Below, piece by piece: positions 36,801 to 48,399 of a stretch of DNA of 64,000 bases. Where the stretch lies: contig NC_089435.1 of NCBI RefSeq assembly GCF_026210795.1, forward strand, positions 372,001 to 436,000. Reading direction: 5' to 3'. Position numbers and translations under genes: made by a program. This DNA comes from Rhizophagus irregularis (lineage: Eukaryota; Glomeromycota; Glomeromycetes; Glomerales; Glomeraceae). Every line of letters starts with the position of its first letter. Position 1 is the first letter of the stretch. The notes beneath the pieces were generated by a model. It was not told the DNA's origin. It did no database searches and saw nothing but the letters and a program-made list of their open reading frames with translations.

Positions 36801-39800
36801 TATTATAATGTAATTCATTGTATTAGGATTTTGAGATATACCATATATTTTAACTTTATCATAATATGTTATAATCTATTGAAAAAAAAATCAATACTTT
36901 AGAAAACATTTGAAATAGATTTCTAGAAAACTTGCATACCTCATTTAAAAATTCATTTGTAATATTTTCTGAATTAATTAAGTATTTTAAAATAACTGCC
37001 TGATTTGCTGAATTCCTTGTGTATTTTTCTTTATAGTAATTATATAATAATGGACCATCCTTCCATTTTGCTGAATACACCATATTGTCTAATTCTTCAA
37101 TATTACTAAACTGATAGTAAGATATCCATTCAAATATTATATCTTTATAATCATTAACTTTTAATTGCATTTTTTGAATTAGTTTATCAATCTGTTTATT
37201 TTCACTGGTCCAGCTTGTGAAATATTTTTCAAAACAATTTATTTGACATGCTTTACACCATTTATACCATGACTTTGTGTAATATTTTCCACATTTTATA
37301 CAGCAATTTCCTAAATACTGATTTTTATTAATTATTATAATATAATCTTTTGTATTAGGACTTTGAGATATACCATATATTTTAACTTTATCATAATATG
37401 CTATAATCTATTAAAATAATAAGTATCAATATACTATAATTAGTTGAAATTAACTTCATAAAAAAATTTACATACCACATTTAAAAATTCATTTGTAACA
37501 TTTTGTGAATCAACTAAATATTTTAAAATAACTTCTTGATTTGCTAAATTTCTTGTATATTTATTTGCATAATAGACATATGATAATGGACCATCTTTCC
37601 ATTTTGCTGAATACACTTTATTATTACCTACTTCTTTAATATCACTAAATTGGTTATATGGTATCCATTCAAATATTACATCTTTATAATCATTAACATT
37701 TGATTGCATTTTTTGGATTAATTTGTCAATTTGTTTATTTTTACTAGTCCAGTTTGTAAAATTTTCTCTTAACCAATTTATTTGACATGGTTTGCACAAT
37801 TTATACTCTGATTTTGTGTAATACTTGTCGCACTTTATACAGCAATATTTTAAATATTGATCTTCATTAAATATTATAATGTAATCTTTTGTATTAGGAT
37901 GCTGAGATATACCATATGTTTCAATTTCATTATAATATGTTATTATCTATTAAATAATAATATTATATTAATATTACAAAAAATATTTGAAAATAAATTT
38001 ACAAAAAACTAATATATACTACCTTCAAAAATTCACTAGCAATATCTAGTGGATTGATTAAATATTTTAAAATAACTGCTTTATTTAAATCTTTATGCTT
38101 TTTTTCATTCCAATATAATAAACTATCTTTCCATTTTGCTGAATATATTTTATTGGTTAATTCAATAATATTATTAAACTGATTATATGGTATCCATTTA
38201 AATGTAATATCTTTATAATCATTTATTTCTAATTGTTTCTTTTGAATTAGGTTGTCAATTTTTTCATCTCCACTAGTCCAGTTCGTGAAATTTTCTTTTA
38301 GCCAGTTTATTTGACATGGTTTGCACCATTTATACTCTGATTTTGTGAAATATTTTTCGCATTTTATACAGTAATTTTTCAAATATTGATCTTTATTAAA
38401 TATCATAATGTAATCTTTTGTTTTAGGATTTTGTGACATACCATATATTTTAGCTTTATCATAATAAGCCATAATCTATTAAAAATGTATCAATATATTA
38501 TGTTGTACCGTAATGTACTTGAAATTAAATTCATAGAAAATTTACATACCTCATTTAGAAACTCATTAGTGATATTTTGTGAATTTACTAAATATTTTAA
38601 TACAACTGCAATATTTGTTAAATTTCTTGTATATTCATTCTTATAATAGTTGTTATATGATAATAAACCATCTTTCCATATTGCTAAATATGTTGTATTG
38701 CTTAATACTTTAATATCATTAAATTGATTGTATGATATCCATTCAAATATTATATCTTTATGATTATTAATATTTAGTAACTGCATTTTTTGAATTAAAC
38801 TATCAATTTGTTCATTCTTGCTGGTCCAGTTTGTGAAATTTTCTTTTAACCAATTAATTTTACATGGTTTACACCATTTATACTCTGATGTTGTGTAATA
38901 CTTTCCACATTTTATACAGCAATTTTCCAAATATTGATCTTTATTAAATATCATAATGTAATCTTTAGTATTAGGACTTTGTGATATACCATATATTTTA
39001 ACTTTATCATAATATGCTATAATCTATTGAAAAATTATTAACAATACAGAAAGTAGTAGAATTAAATTTATTAGAAAAACTTACATACCTCATTCAACAA
39101 TTCATTAGTAATATTTTTCGAATTAACTAAATATTTTAAAATAATTGGCTTATTTGCTGAATTTCTTGCATATTCATTTTTATAAAAATAGTTACTATAT
39201 GATAATGGGCCATCCCTCCATCTCGCTAAATATGCTATACTGCTTAATTCTTCAATATCATTAAACTGACAGTACGGTATCCATTCAAATATAATATCTC
39301 TATAATTACTAATTTTTAATTGCATTTTTCGAATTAGATTATCAATTTTTTCATTTTCACTGGTCCAATTTGTGAAATTTTCTTTTAACCAACTTATTTG
39401 ACAATGTTTACAACATTTATATCGTTTGTTCCATGCATTTGTGTAATACTTTCCACAATTTACACAGCAATCTTCTAAATATTGATCTTTATTGAATACT
39501 ATAATATAATCTTTTGTTTTAGGATTTTGAGATATGCCATATATTTTAAATTCACCATAAGTTGCCATAATCTATTGAAAAAAAATATTAATAATAGTAG
39601 AAATACTTGAATCAAAATATATAGAAATTTGTAATTTTGTATACCTTTTTCAGAAATTCATTCGTAATATTTTGTGAATTAACCAAATATTTTAAAATAA
39701 CGGATTTATTTGCTGAATTTCTTGCATATTCTTCATTATAATAGTTATATGATAATGGACCATTCTCCCATTTCGCTGAATATACTATATTATCTAATCT

Positions 39801-40526
39801 TTCGATATCATTGAACTGGTAATATGGTATCCATTCAGATATTGCATCTTCATAATCATTAATACTTAATTGTATCTCTTGAATTAAATTGTCAATTTGT
39901 TCATTTTCACTGGTCCAGTTCATGAAATTTTCTTTTAACCAATTTATTTGACATGGTTTACACCAGTTATACTCTGAATTTGTATAATACTTTCCACATT
40001 TTATGCATTTTCCATAAAAGATTTCAAAATTTTTTAATATAAAAAACTCAAAATCATTGTAATAATCCTCTATTTGGTATTGTCTGAACTGTATAAAAGC
40101 ACAAAATTATTATTATAATTACTGTATAGTAAAAAAAAAAAATTATTTAATTATAAAATTTCGTACCTTATTTAGACCTTTTAAAACTTCATTATATAAA
40201 TACACTTTTAAAGCAACTATCCTATTTGATTTTTTTATAAGTTCCTTTATATTCCAATTTAATGGACTAAATTTCCATATTGTTGAATATACCGCATTGC
40301 TTATTTCTTTAATTCTATCAAATTGATTGCATGAGATCCATTCAAACATTATATCTATGTAACAATTAATTTTTAATTGTATTTCTTGAATTAGATTATC
40401 AATATCTTTATTTCCACTAGTCCAGCTTGTAATTTGACATGTTTCACACCATTTATATTTAATATTTATGTACATATTGCCGCATTTTACACACTTGTTT
40501 GTGTTATTTGTTAATAAGTTCTGCAT
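33874..40526 (-). CDS. Multi-N-lobe kinase: 11 ribbon/N-lobe modules plus one full kinase domain
   Basis: Twelve exons, all phase 0, with eleven GT-AG introns of 64-78 bp, give an unbroken 1961-aa protein. Exons: 40167-40526, 39645-40088, 39089-39571, 38550-39023, 38023-38475, 37476-37946, 36940-37407, 36414-36875, 35874-36344, 35338-35805, 34803-35273, 33874-34734. Each of exons 1-11 encodes a four-Cys ribbon (CxxC...WCxxC; W is Leu in exon 6), a FTNWTSENEQIDNLIQ linker, an EWIPYxQF segment and a kinase N-lobe up to helix C. Exons 3-11 begin with the helix C to hinge segment YYDKxKIYGISQNP of the preceding lobe. Only exon 11 keeps a glycine loop (GKGGF, 1625-1629); exons 1-10 have lost it. 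The lysine (VxLK) remains except in exon 8 (VILE). Exon 12 adds the C-lobe: HRDFHTGN (D1759, N1764), DMG (1781-1783), APE (1804-1806). I infer one active TKL-type kinase behind ten degenerate lobes. Separate genes are unlikely, because no module but the first has a start upstream and none but the last has a stop. Confidence 0.82.
34803..40088 (-). repeat. Tandem exon-intron repeat, about 540-bp unit, 10 copies
   Basis: Ten consecutive units each comprise one 444-483-nt exon and one 64-74-nt intron. Exons 4-8 resemble one another most (CCIKCGKYY, CKPCQINWLKENF), and exons 9-11 form a second group (FCDKCA, CxLCQIN, YGIT), so there were at least two rounds of amplification. Introns are also alike: donors GTATGT or similar and acceptors CTATTGAAAA-like on the plus strand. 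Confidence 0.88.
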
Positions 40527-42385
40527 TTTGATGTATAAATATTTTTTTATTTTCTCAAAAATTTTTATTCAACCTGCATTATCAGTTATCCAATATATAT
40601 GTAATACACAAACATTAGAATAATTGCGCCATATGGGTAATACAAACGTGACTCTGCTACAAATAGTGCTGATCATATAAAACTGATAATACTGATATAC
40701 CTATAGCCCGTTTAGTAACTTGTACTACTTGCACATATAACTCGGAGTAAAATACTCATTCTGACTTGAACCATTGGAAAATAAAAATTATTATTAGAAA
40801 AAATTTACCTATAACTGATAAAATATGTTTATATTTATAATTTATGAGAATTTTTCTATTAAAATTTGAAATTAGTTGGTTATGAGATGAATAATATCTA
40901 ATTGATAAAAAAGTCCTATATAAAAAATAATTCTAGCATTAAAAATTGTTATTAATCATCATAATAAATTCATGTAGGTTTAAAAGGCCCATCACAACCT
41001 GATTATCTTTTATGTTGACTGATGAAATAAATAATATTGTTCCACAAAAATGATATGACTTTACCCGTTAGGTATTTTCCAAAATTCATTTATTATTTTA
41101 ATTGCACTTATTTTTTGCAAAGTGAAATTTAAATAGCTTAAATTTAATTATAATAATAATAATGAGTCTTTTCACTAAAGTTAATTAACTAATAGTGCAT
41201 AATAGCACACAATTTTCACAAATCGAATCCCAAAAATTCCAAAATTCCAATACTCATATCCGACAATTAAATATTCTCATGAATACAACAAGTTTTAAAA
41301 AATAATTTTTTAATTTTTTAATCATTATATTAGAATAAATAATTATCTTAAGTATGTAAAAATTACATTTTCATCTTAATATAAAGCGAAAAACTAAATT
41401 TTTTTTTAAATTAATAACATTAGTAATAATTCGTTTTATTTTACGAAGTGTTATCAAATATTAATAAAAATATTAATTTTTAAAATGAAAACATTAATTG
41501 TTTACGAAATATTTTAAAAATCTTTACATATTAATAAAAATATTTATTTCAACTTTTTGGAATTTTGCTACTCTTCATAAATCACGTTGCTAAAAAAATT
41601 ATAATTATTATAATCATGCGGAATTGCGGAATATATATCAACAAAATATTACCAATCATATATTCCGTTAATTATGAGATTCTGATTTTATTCTAGCGGC
41701 TGATTCTCATAGTAGTGAAAATCAATTAATACGATTATAGACAAATAAGAAACAAAAAAAAGGAAGTTGTACTACGAATATGATCGTAGTGCTGAAATTT
41801 CTTAATAAACGGGTTTAATCCCGATTTCTACAAAATTAAAGTCGGTTGTTATTGTCATAAGCCATTTTTAACGAAATTTACATATCCGGATCGAACCACT
41901 AAATTCAAGTGGTCCGGTATGACAATTTAACGACTTTCTATTTTCCTCTATAATTTCGTATTAAATAAGAACCTCATAAATATTATATATCTAGAAGAAC
42001 CGCTTATCACTTATTTGTTTTTATTAATACATGAATTAGTAATTAAGCAATTTAAGCATGTATTAATAAAATTTATCTTAACTTATTAAAATATTATGTA
42101 TTTGTTAAGCGAAATCAAGTATAAATATTTATTCTTTAAAATATAACTATATAGATCATCGAGTACTTACAATCTTTTATTATATAAATTCATATATAAA
42201 ATAAAAAAAAATCATTTTCTATTGACAAAAAAAAAATAAAAATATATTGAATAAAACGGTCAAAAATACTATTTTGTTTCATATTAAATTTGACAAATCG
42301 AGAAAAAAATAAAGAGGTCGTAGCAATATATTAAACTGTTTAATATACAAATATATAAATTATATTAATAATCTTGTTTCATTGA
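40527..42385. other. Intergenic, with segment shared downstream of AKR copies
   Basis: AT-rich. The stretch 41915-41990 (core TTAACGACTTTCT, ATAATTTCGTATTAAA) matches 54893-54965, in both cases downstream of an AKR gene and in the same orientation to it. A small hairpin (CCGGATCGAACCACT versus AAGTGGTCCGG) lies at 41887-41919. No gene seen. Confidence 0.5.
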
Positions 42386-44441
42386 TTAATATAAACTTCC
42401 ATAGTTATATGCTTTCACAATAGGCGCAAATTTATTTGGTACTTGAATATTTTTTCCAATATATCTATCATATTGGTTAGCAAATTTATGAGGAAATGGA
42501 ACTTCGTTTGGTTTAGAAACATCATCAAGTCTTTTCATTTGTTCAGGTGTCAATCTGAAAAAAATTAAATTTATATTAGAAACATTTTTTTTTTTTTAAA
42601 AAGAAAATTTTTTTTTTCAAATAATTATACTAACTTGAATTCAAGCGATCTAAGATTTTCTTCAAGCTGACTGACTGTTCTAGCACCAATTAGAGAACTT
42701 GTAATACCAGGTTTTTGTTGAACCCAATTCAAAGCAACCTACTTATTTAAGAAAAATATTTTTATTAATAAATTATATTTAAATATTTAGAGGATTGAAT
42801 ATAAATAATTACCTGAACTGGAGATCTATCAATTTCTTCTGAAATTGCAATAACTTCATCTAAAATTTTCCAATTTTTTTCAGATTTTGAATAAGCTCCG
42901 ATTGCTTTATTACGAATGTTTAGTTTTGGATCAACTGTCGATTCTCTTGTATATTTTCCGGTAAGAAAACTATTAAAAGAAATAATTAATATAACGTTAA
43001 TATTTTAACAATGAATACATCATATAATTAATAATTAATAATTACCCTTCAGCAATAGTACCCCATGGAATAACTCCAACCTAAATAATTTGATTTAATA
43101 TCATTATTTAATTCAAGTACTAGTAGTATAAATGTAAAATATAAGTTTATAATACATTACATCAAGTTCAGCACAAGCAGGTTGTAAGTCAAATTCAAAC
43201 GATCGATTCAATAAACTATAACGTGTTTGAAGTCCAATGAAAGGGCTAAAGTAGTTTATAAATATGAGTTAACTTAATAACTTTAGTTTTTATTAGGTTA
43301 AAGTAATTATTATAATTTCATACCTCCATCCACGTAATTCAGCAATAGTATTAGCTCGAGCGAGTGCCCAAGATGGAATATCGCTCACGGCAACATATAA
43401 TGCCTATTTTTTTTTAATAATATTTAGAAAAAAAATTGTTCGAGTAAATATTATAAGAAAAATAAGTTTGCTTACTTTTCCACTTCGAATAACGTCATCT
43501 AATGATCTCATCATTTCTTCGATTGGAGTTCGATATTCAAACATATGAGCATATAAAATATCAACATAGTTCATATTTAATCGTTTCAAACTTTCATCTA
43601 AATTTTCCACAAGACTTTTTCGATGATTTCCCCCTATATGTTTAATTATCAATTAACATAAAATGTTTTAACTGTACTATTATAATTTACTAGCTCACCG
43701 AAATTCGGATTGAATTTCTGATCCTTTAACATAGCAGTTCTATTAGCTGTAAAAATAAATCTTGAAGGTTATTGAAAATTCCAAATTTGAATGATATTAT
43801 AAAGATAATTCATGATCCATACTTGTATATTTTGTTGCAATTACGACATTGGATCGTTTATCAGAGACGTAATCTCCAAGGAAACGTTCACTCTAATCAT
43901 TTATTAATAAATATTAATATTAAATTAAATAAAAAAAAAATAATAATTATAATATCAATACTTACTTCACCAAAATTGTAAATGTTGGAGGTATCTGAAA
44001 AATATACGTTATTATTAAATTATTCGAAAAATTATGAAATGACTTATTATTGACTACGTAAATTAATGAAAAATTACCAAAGAAATTTCCACCCCTTTCG
44101 TAATAAAGATCAAAAACTTTTTTCGATTTTTCTTTATCAGCGCCCACTCCCTATTTGTAAAGTGTTAATGAAATTCAGATATCATTTTTTTCATTTCTTA
44201 ATATAGAGTATATAACTTACCCATTGTTCACCAAAAGTCTTCAATATACAGCATAATTATGTTAATATTAATAAAATGTTTTGTTATCAAAGATATTCAT
44301 AATAATTTTGGTTAGATTGCAAAATTATCTTACCACAGTGCCAAGACATAATGGAGAAATTCTCAATCCAGAACGCCCCAACAAGACATATTCATCAAGA
44401 GCTTTAGTAGTTTTGACGGGAGAAGTATAATCTTGAGACAT
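42386..44441 (-). CDS. Aldo-keto reductase, copy 2
   Basis: This complete multi-exon gene (about 12 exons) runs from ATG 44441 to TAA 42386-42388. Exon 1 is 44334-44441 (108 nt); an 18-nt micro-exon at 44221-44238 encodes TFGEQW. The product, about 350 aa, is a (beta/alpha)8 aldo-keto reductase with the expected tetrad: Asp and Tyr in DTSNIYNFG, Lys in ATKYT, His in LYAHMFEY. The C-terminal cofactor region is present (GVIPWG, then PGITSSLIGARTVSQLEENL). It most resembles the YajO/aryl-alcohol-dehydrogenase-like branch; the substrate cannot be inferred. No broken frames were found. The protein ends KAYNYGSLY. Confidence 0.88.
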
Positions 44442-45230
44442 ATTTTCAAAATAAAATATTTTTCAGAAAAATCTCTCGTATCGTAACGTATATTTATATA
44501 CAAATGTTTTCTATCTATTGATTTAGCTAACCTGATTATGATTTATTACAAATCCACTTACTTTAATTAAGATAAATAAGTTTTTGCCCGCATTAGTTTT
44601 AAAAAATGAGCGAATCCAACAAAAATGAATAATACTTGCAGTGATTATCCCTTAGTAATTTAAATTAATGATCCGATCCTATTTTTAAAACGTCATCTGA
44701 ATCTGAAAATTTACGGATTGATCCTTGATAGGAAAAATCTTAATTTTGCATAAATTAGGATTTATCCGGATTAATCCTAATACGAATTTTAACGGATCAT
44801 CCGTTAATCCTTAAATTTTATTGGTAAATTAAATAACGTTGTATGCTTTTTAAAAATGTTCTTTATGCGATATATTAGTATTTCATCTCATCTTATCCCT
44901 TGAATAGGAAAGGGTTTTTATGAAAAGTATGATGTCAAACTTTATTTAAAATTGACATTTGATCAATTAATGGGTCGATCAATTAATCCGATTTTTGATT
45001 GATTAAGGTAACATATAATCATATAATCTATTAATTAATCGGTTAAACAACGCTACTATTGAAATTGTATAACCTTTTGCTTGCGTTTGTTACAAAAATG
45101 GACGAATTAACCAAAAATGATAAAACTATAAAAATAATAATGAGACGTGATTCTCAGTGAGCAACCCTTAATAGTTAACGTATACTTTGATCTACTTTCT
45201 TTAAATTGCCTTAATGTTCTATTTAATACT

Positions 45231-45294
45231 TATATGGTGGATTTGCGTAATCACGTGTCTCGGCTGACATGTGATTACGCAAATCCGCCGATAT
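45231..45294. repeat. Foldback repeat (64 bp)
   Basis: The arms TATATGGTGGATTTGCGTAA and the complement TATATCGGCGGATTTGCGTA continue through ATCACRTGTC to a loop of only about 6 bp. Partial matches to one arm occur near 27771 (GTAATCACATGTCA) and 30655 (GGATTTGCGTAA). It is probably a small MITE or its remnant. Confidence 0.6.
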
Positions 45295-45836
45295 AGAATT
45301 GTATCCAGTTCCACAAAAAGTGATTAACCTTAACAAGTAAAGATTAACGTTAATAAATTTTTAAGTGATTTACAACTCGGACTTTGTATTGCATCATTTT
45401 TTTTTTTGTCAAAATAAAACCATTAAGTAAATCTATAATTAAAGTAAAAATTAAATTATTGAAATAAGAATCCAACAATAATAATGTTAGTTGATTTATA
45501 CATTTATCATAATATCAGTATTTATCATCTCTGATGTGACCAATTTTGTGAAACTTCTCAAGGTTTTTCGTGAAGATGAATAATATTTAAGCGTTATCTT
45601 CTATCATAAGAAGAAGCTAAAATCAATTGATACGATCGAAATTTTTATATACCGCAACATTTGTAATTTTTTATTGCAGTTTATTGTTATCTAAACATTT
45701 AAGGTATATTAAAATATGTTTGTTTAAATATTTCTTAAATTAATTTACATCTTCTAAATAACTAAAAAAAGTTTAGATTACCCTCCAATCAATTTATTCC
45801 GTATTTATTAATCGTTAAATAATTTGCATGGTTATG

Positions 45837-47090
45837 CATGTGGCGATGGCCAAATCCATGAGATTTTTGCGGCTAATCCAATTTTTTGCTAATGAGATAA
45901 TGCTAAATAAAAAAAAAAGTAATTTTTCTTATTAATCATATTTTGTTTTAGTCTCTCAAATTGGCCGCAGCAGATCACACCAAGGCTCAAATATTCATTT
46001 TTATTAAAAAAAAAAATAAAAAATAAATCTCCCAGTTTATACCTTTTTTTTTTGTTCTTATAGACCGGAAATTTTATTATTTTTTTTATATATCAGATAC
46101 CTTTTTTTCGGTTTTCGGTTCTTATAGACTTAAAGGTTCTTTTTTTAAAATGCCTTTTTCCCCGATTCTTATAGGCCGAAATTATTTTCTGAAATTAAAA
46201 TTTTTTTTTTCATTTTTTTTTCAAACCGAAAAAAAATAAGAATTTATTATTATTATTATTATTATTCGTTTTACTTATCGATTATTAGTAATTATGATAA
46301 TATTATTTAAGGACCCAGAAATATATATAAAAGGGTCAGGTTTGAGTTTGCGTATTTTGAACTAAAAAAATCATGAAAATCTTTCCTTTTTTAGATAATT
46401 TTTGATAATGCCAGTCAGAATTTTATTTCCTATTATAGTAACCGACTGGCATTATCATAATTCCGGCCCTGAAAAAATGCGTACAGCTCATAGTAAAAAA
46501 TTTTTTTCATCACCTGACCCCTATATATATATTTCTGGGTCCTATTATTTACCTAAATATAGCTAACCCGGATAATAAAGTTTTGATCTTCATAAGTCTA
46601 ACCAATACTATAATACTATATGATCGTAAAATAAAAAGGTGCTATTTAATGATGTCATAAAAGAAATATTATCATAAAAAAAATTTCTTCTTTACGTTCC
46701 TACATCCATATTTCCTAAACCAATCAAAATAATACTAATATTTATAATTTTTGGCTTTTATGGTGGGGCCACAAATACTGCATCTGTAGAGTTATCTATT
46801 ACAAATTACTGTGACTGAATGACGAGATCATATTAACGTGCAGCGTTAGTTTGAAAAAAAAAACGAAAAAAAACTGACTAATTAATAATAATATTAAAAA
46901 AAATCGGTTTTGAAAAAACCGAAAAAAATAAGAAACCATAAAAATTTTATCTTTCCAAAAGGAAGGGAATGGCCTAGATTAATAAGAAAAAACTAAATTT
47001 TTTTTTCGTAAAAAAAAAAATCGATAAAAATTTCATTAACCGGATCTGGATTAGCCACAAAAATTTTCATGGATTAGCCATCGGCACATG
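45837..47090. mobile_element. Inverted-repeat element, about 1.25 kb
   Basis: The left end (CATGTGGCGATGGC, AAATCCATGA, GCGGCTAATCCA) is matched by the complement of the right end (CATGTGCCGATGGC, TAATCCATGA, GTGGCTAATCCA), and similarity continues for about 100 bp (TTTTTCTTATTAATC). No clear target duplication is visible and there is no transposase. The interior repeats a short TTCTTATAGACC-like motif several times and is interrupted by a younger MITE. Confidence 0.55.
46310..46543. mobile_element. hAT-like MITE (234 bp) nested in older element
   Basis: The terminal repeats AGGACCCAGAAATATATATA are near-perfect and continue to GGGTCAGG. ATTATTTA (8 bp) flanks both sides (46302-46309 and 46544-46551), an 8-bp duplication as in hAT elements. 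A second inner pair, GATAATGCCAGTC and its complement, makes a stem. It sits inside the 45837-47090 element and so inserted later. Confidence 0.7.
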
Positions 47091-48399
47091 ACTCCGAAGG
47101 ATATTTTATTTTTAAAAGTTGAAATTATCAAAAGGTTTAAATAGTGTTAAAACCTTATATGATTTTAATATAAGAATTATGTATTTTTACTATAGTTTTA
47201 ATATTTCTTTATATTTCTTTGTAATAAAATTATAACTTTTAATATTATTTTTATATTTCAGCTTAAAATTTAAAAACTAAAAACTAAAAACTAAATATTT
47301 TATTATTTTTTTTTTCTAAGTTTAACAGTAGATGATTAGAACGTATATGTCAAATCTTGTCAAAATGTTTAGATTTTAAATGGTTTATGTTTAGACTTTT
47401 GATATTAGCCAAATATATCATTCAACTTCTTTTAAAGCATGTCTGGAATGTATGACAGGTTATGCCGAATATATTATTTTAGATTACAACTGTAAATGTC
47501 AATTTGCTTATTTTTTCATGTAATGTTTATCTTAAAAAAAATTTTTGCGCTTTTTAAAAATGTTAAAGAATAAAAAATATATATATTGCATACTTTCAAA
47601 TATTGTCATATAAAAGAATTAATATTATTGCATACATTTTATTAAATACTATATTTACATGAAATTTATGAAATTTTTATTAAAAAACGCGTCTTAGTAT
47701 TACAAAAAAATCCATACAACTTCATGAAAATTAATACAAATCAATATACAAGCATCTGCATACCTCATAAACAACTATCTTTAAGTATCTTTCATTTTTC
47801 AACTGTTTAATATGACCAAATGCTGAAATTATGTTGTGAAATTTATAATCCCGTTTGTTATGGATTTATTTATGAAATATTTATAAAAATATTTTAGCAC
47901 CTAAAGCTCTGCTGCTGGTGGAAAACGTTTAACTTTATTAAATAACAAAAAACTTTTAAATATTAAAACATATTTTTAAAACATGAAAAGGGGAAGAAAA
48001 GGGGGGAAGGGAAAAACGATAAAAAAGAATTGATGTGGCTGATGATGATGAACTAACCAGTTGTCTAATAAATAGTACGATCAGGCAGATAATTTGGCAT
48101 TTCGGCGTAACCTGTCACACATTAAAATAACTTGGATTATTACTTCTATTCCCTTTCGATGAATTATTTTATATTGTAGACAAAGACTATCATTGATGTT
48201 AAGTATTCATTTGCAATAGTAATTTTAATAAATTTTGAAGTATGGATTTGTTTAAATTTACTAAATAAATTATAATATATTAATAAACTTTATTTTTATA
48301 TTTGTATTAATAATAATTACTTTATTGTAGAAATTGTGTAAGTATGTAATATATATATTTCCTACATAATAAAATATTCTAACATAAATAATAGAATTA

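Larger units (their letters stand above)
44442..48399. other. Intergenic with nested inverted-repeat elements
   Basis: No gene seen. It holds the AKR upstream block near 45098-45175, a foldback (45231-45294), an inverted-repeat element (45837-47090) with a nested MITE (46310-46543), an ATT microsatellite (46242-46266) and long poly-A/T runs. Confidence 0.5.

Noticed and set aside
33874-40526. Reading the array as ten separate small kinase-like genes
   Set aside because: The inner modules lack starts and stops at their boundaries and are joined by uniform phase-0 GT-AG introns, so one gene is simpler.
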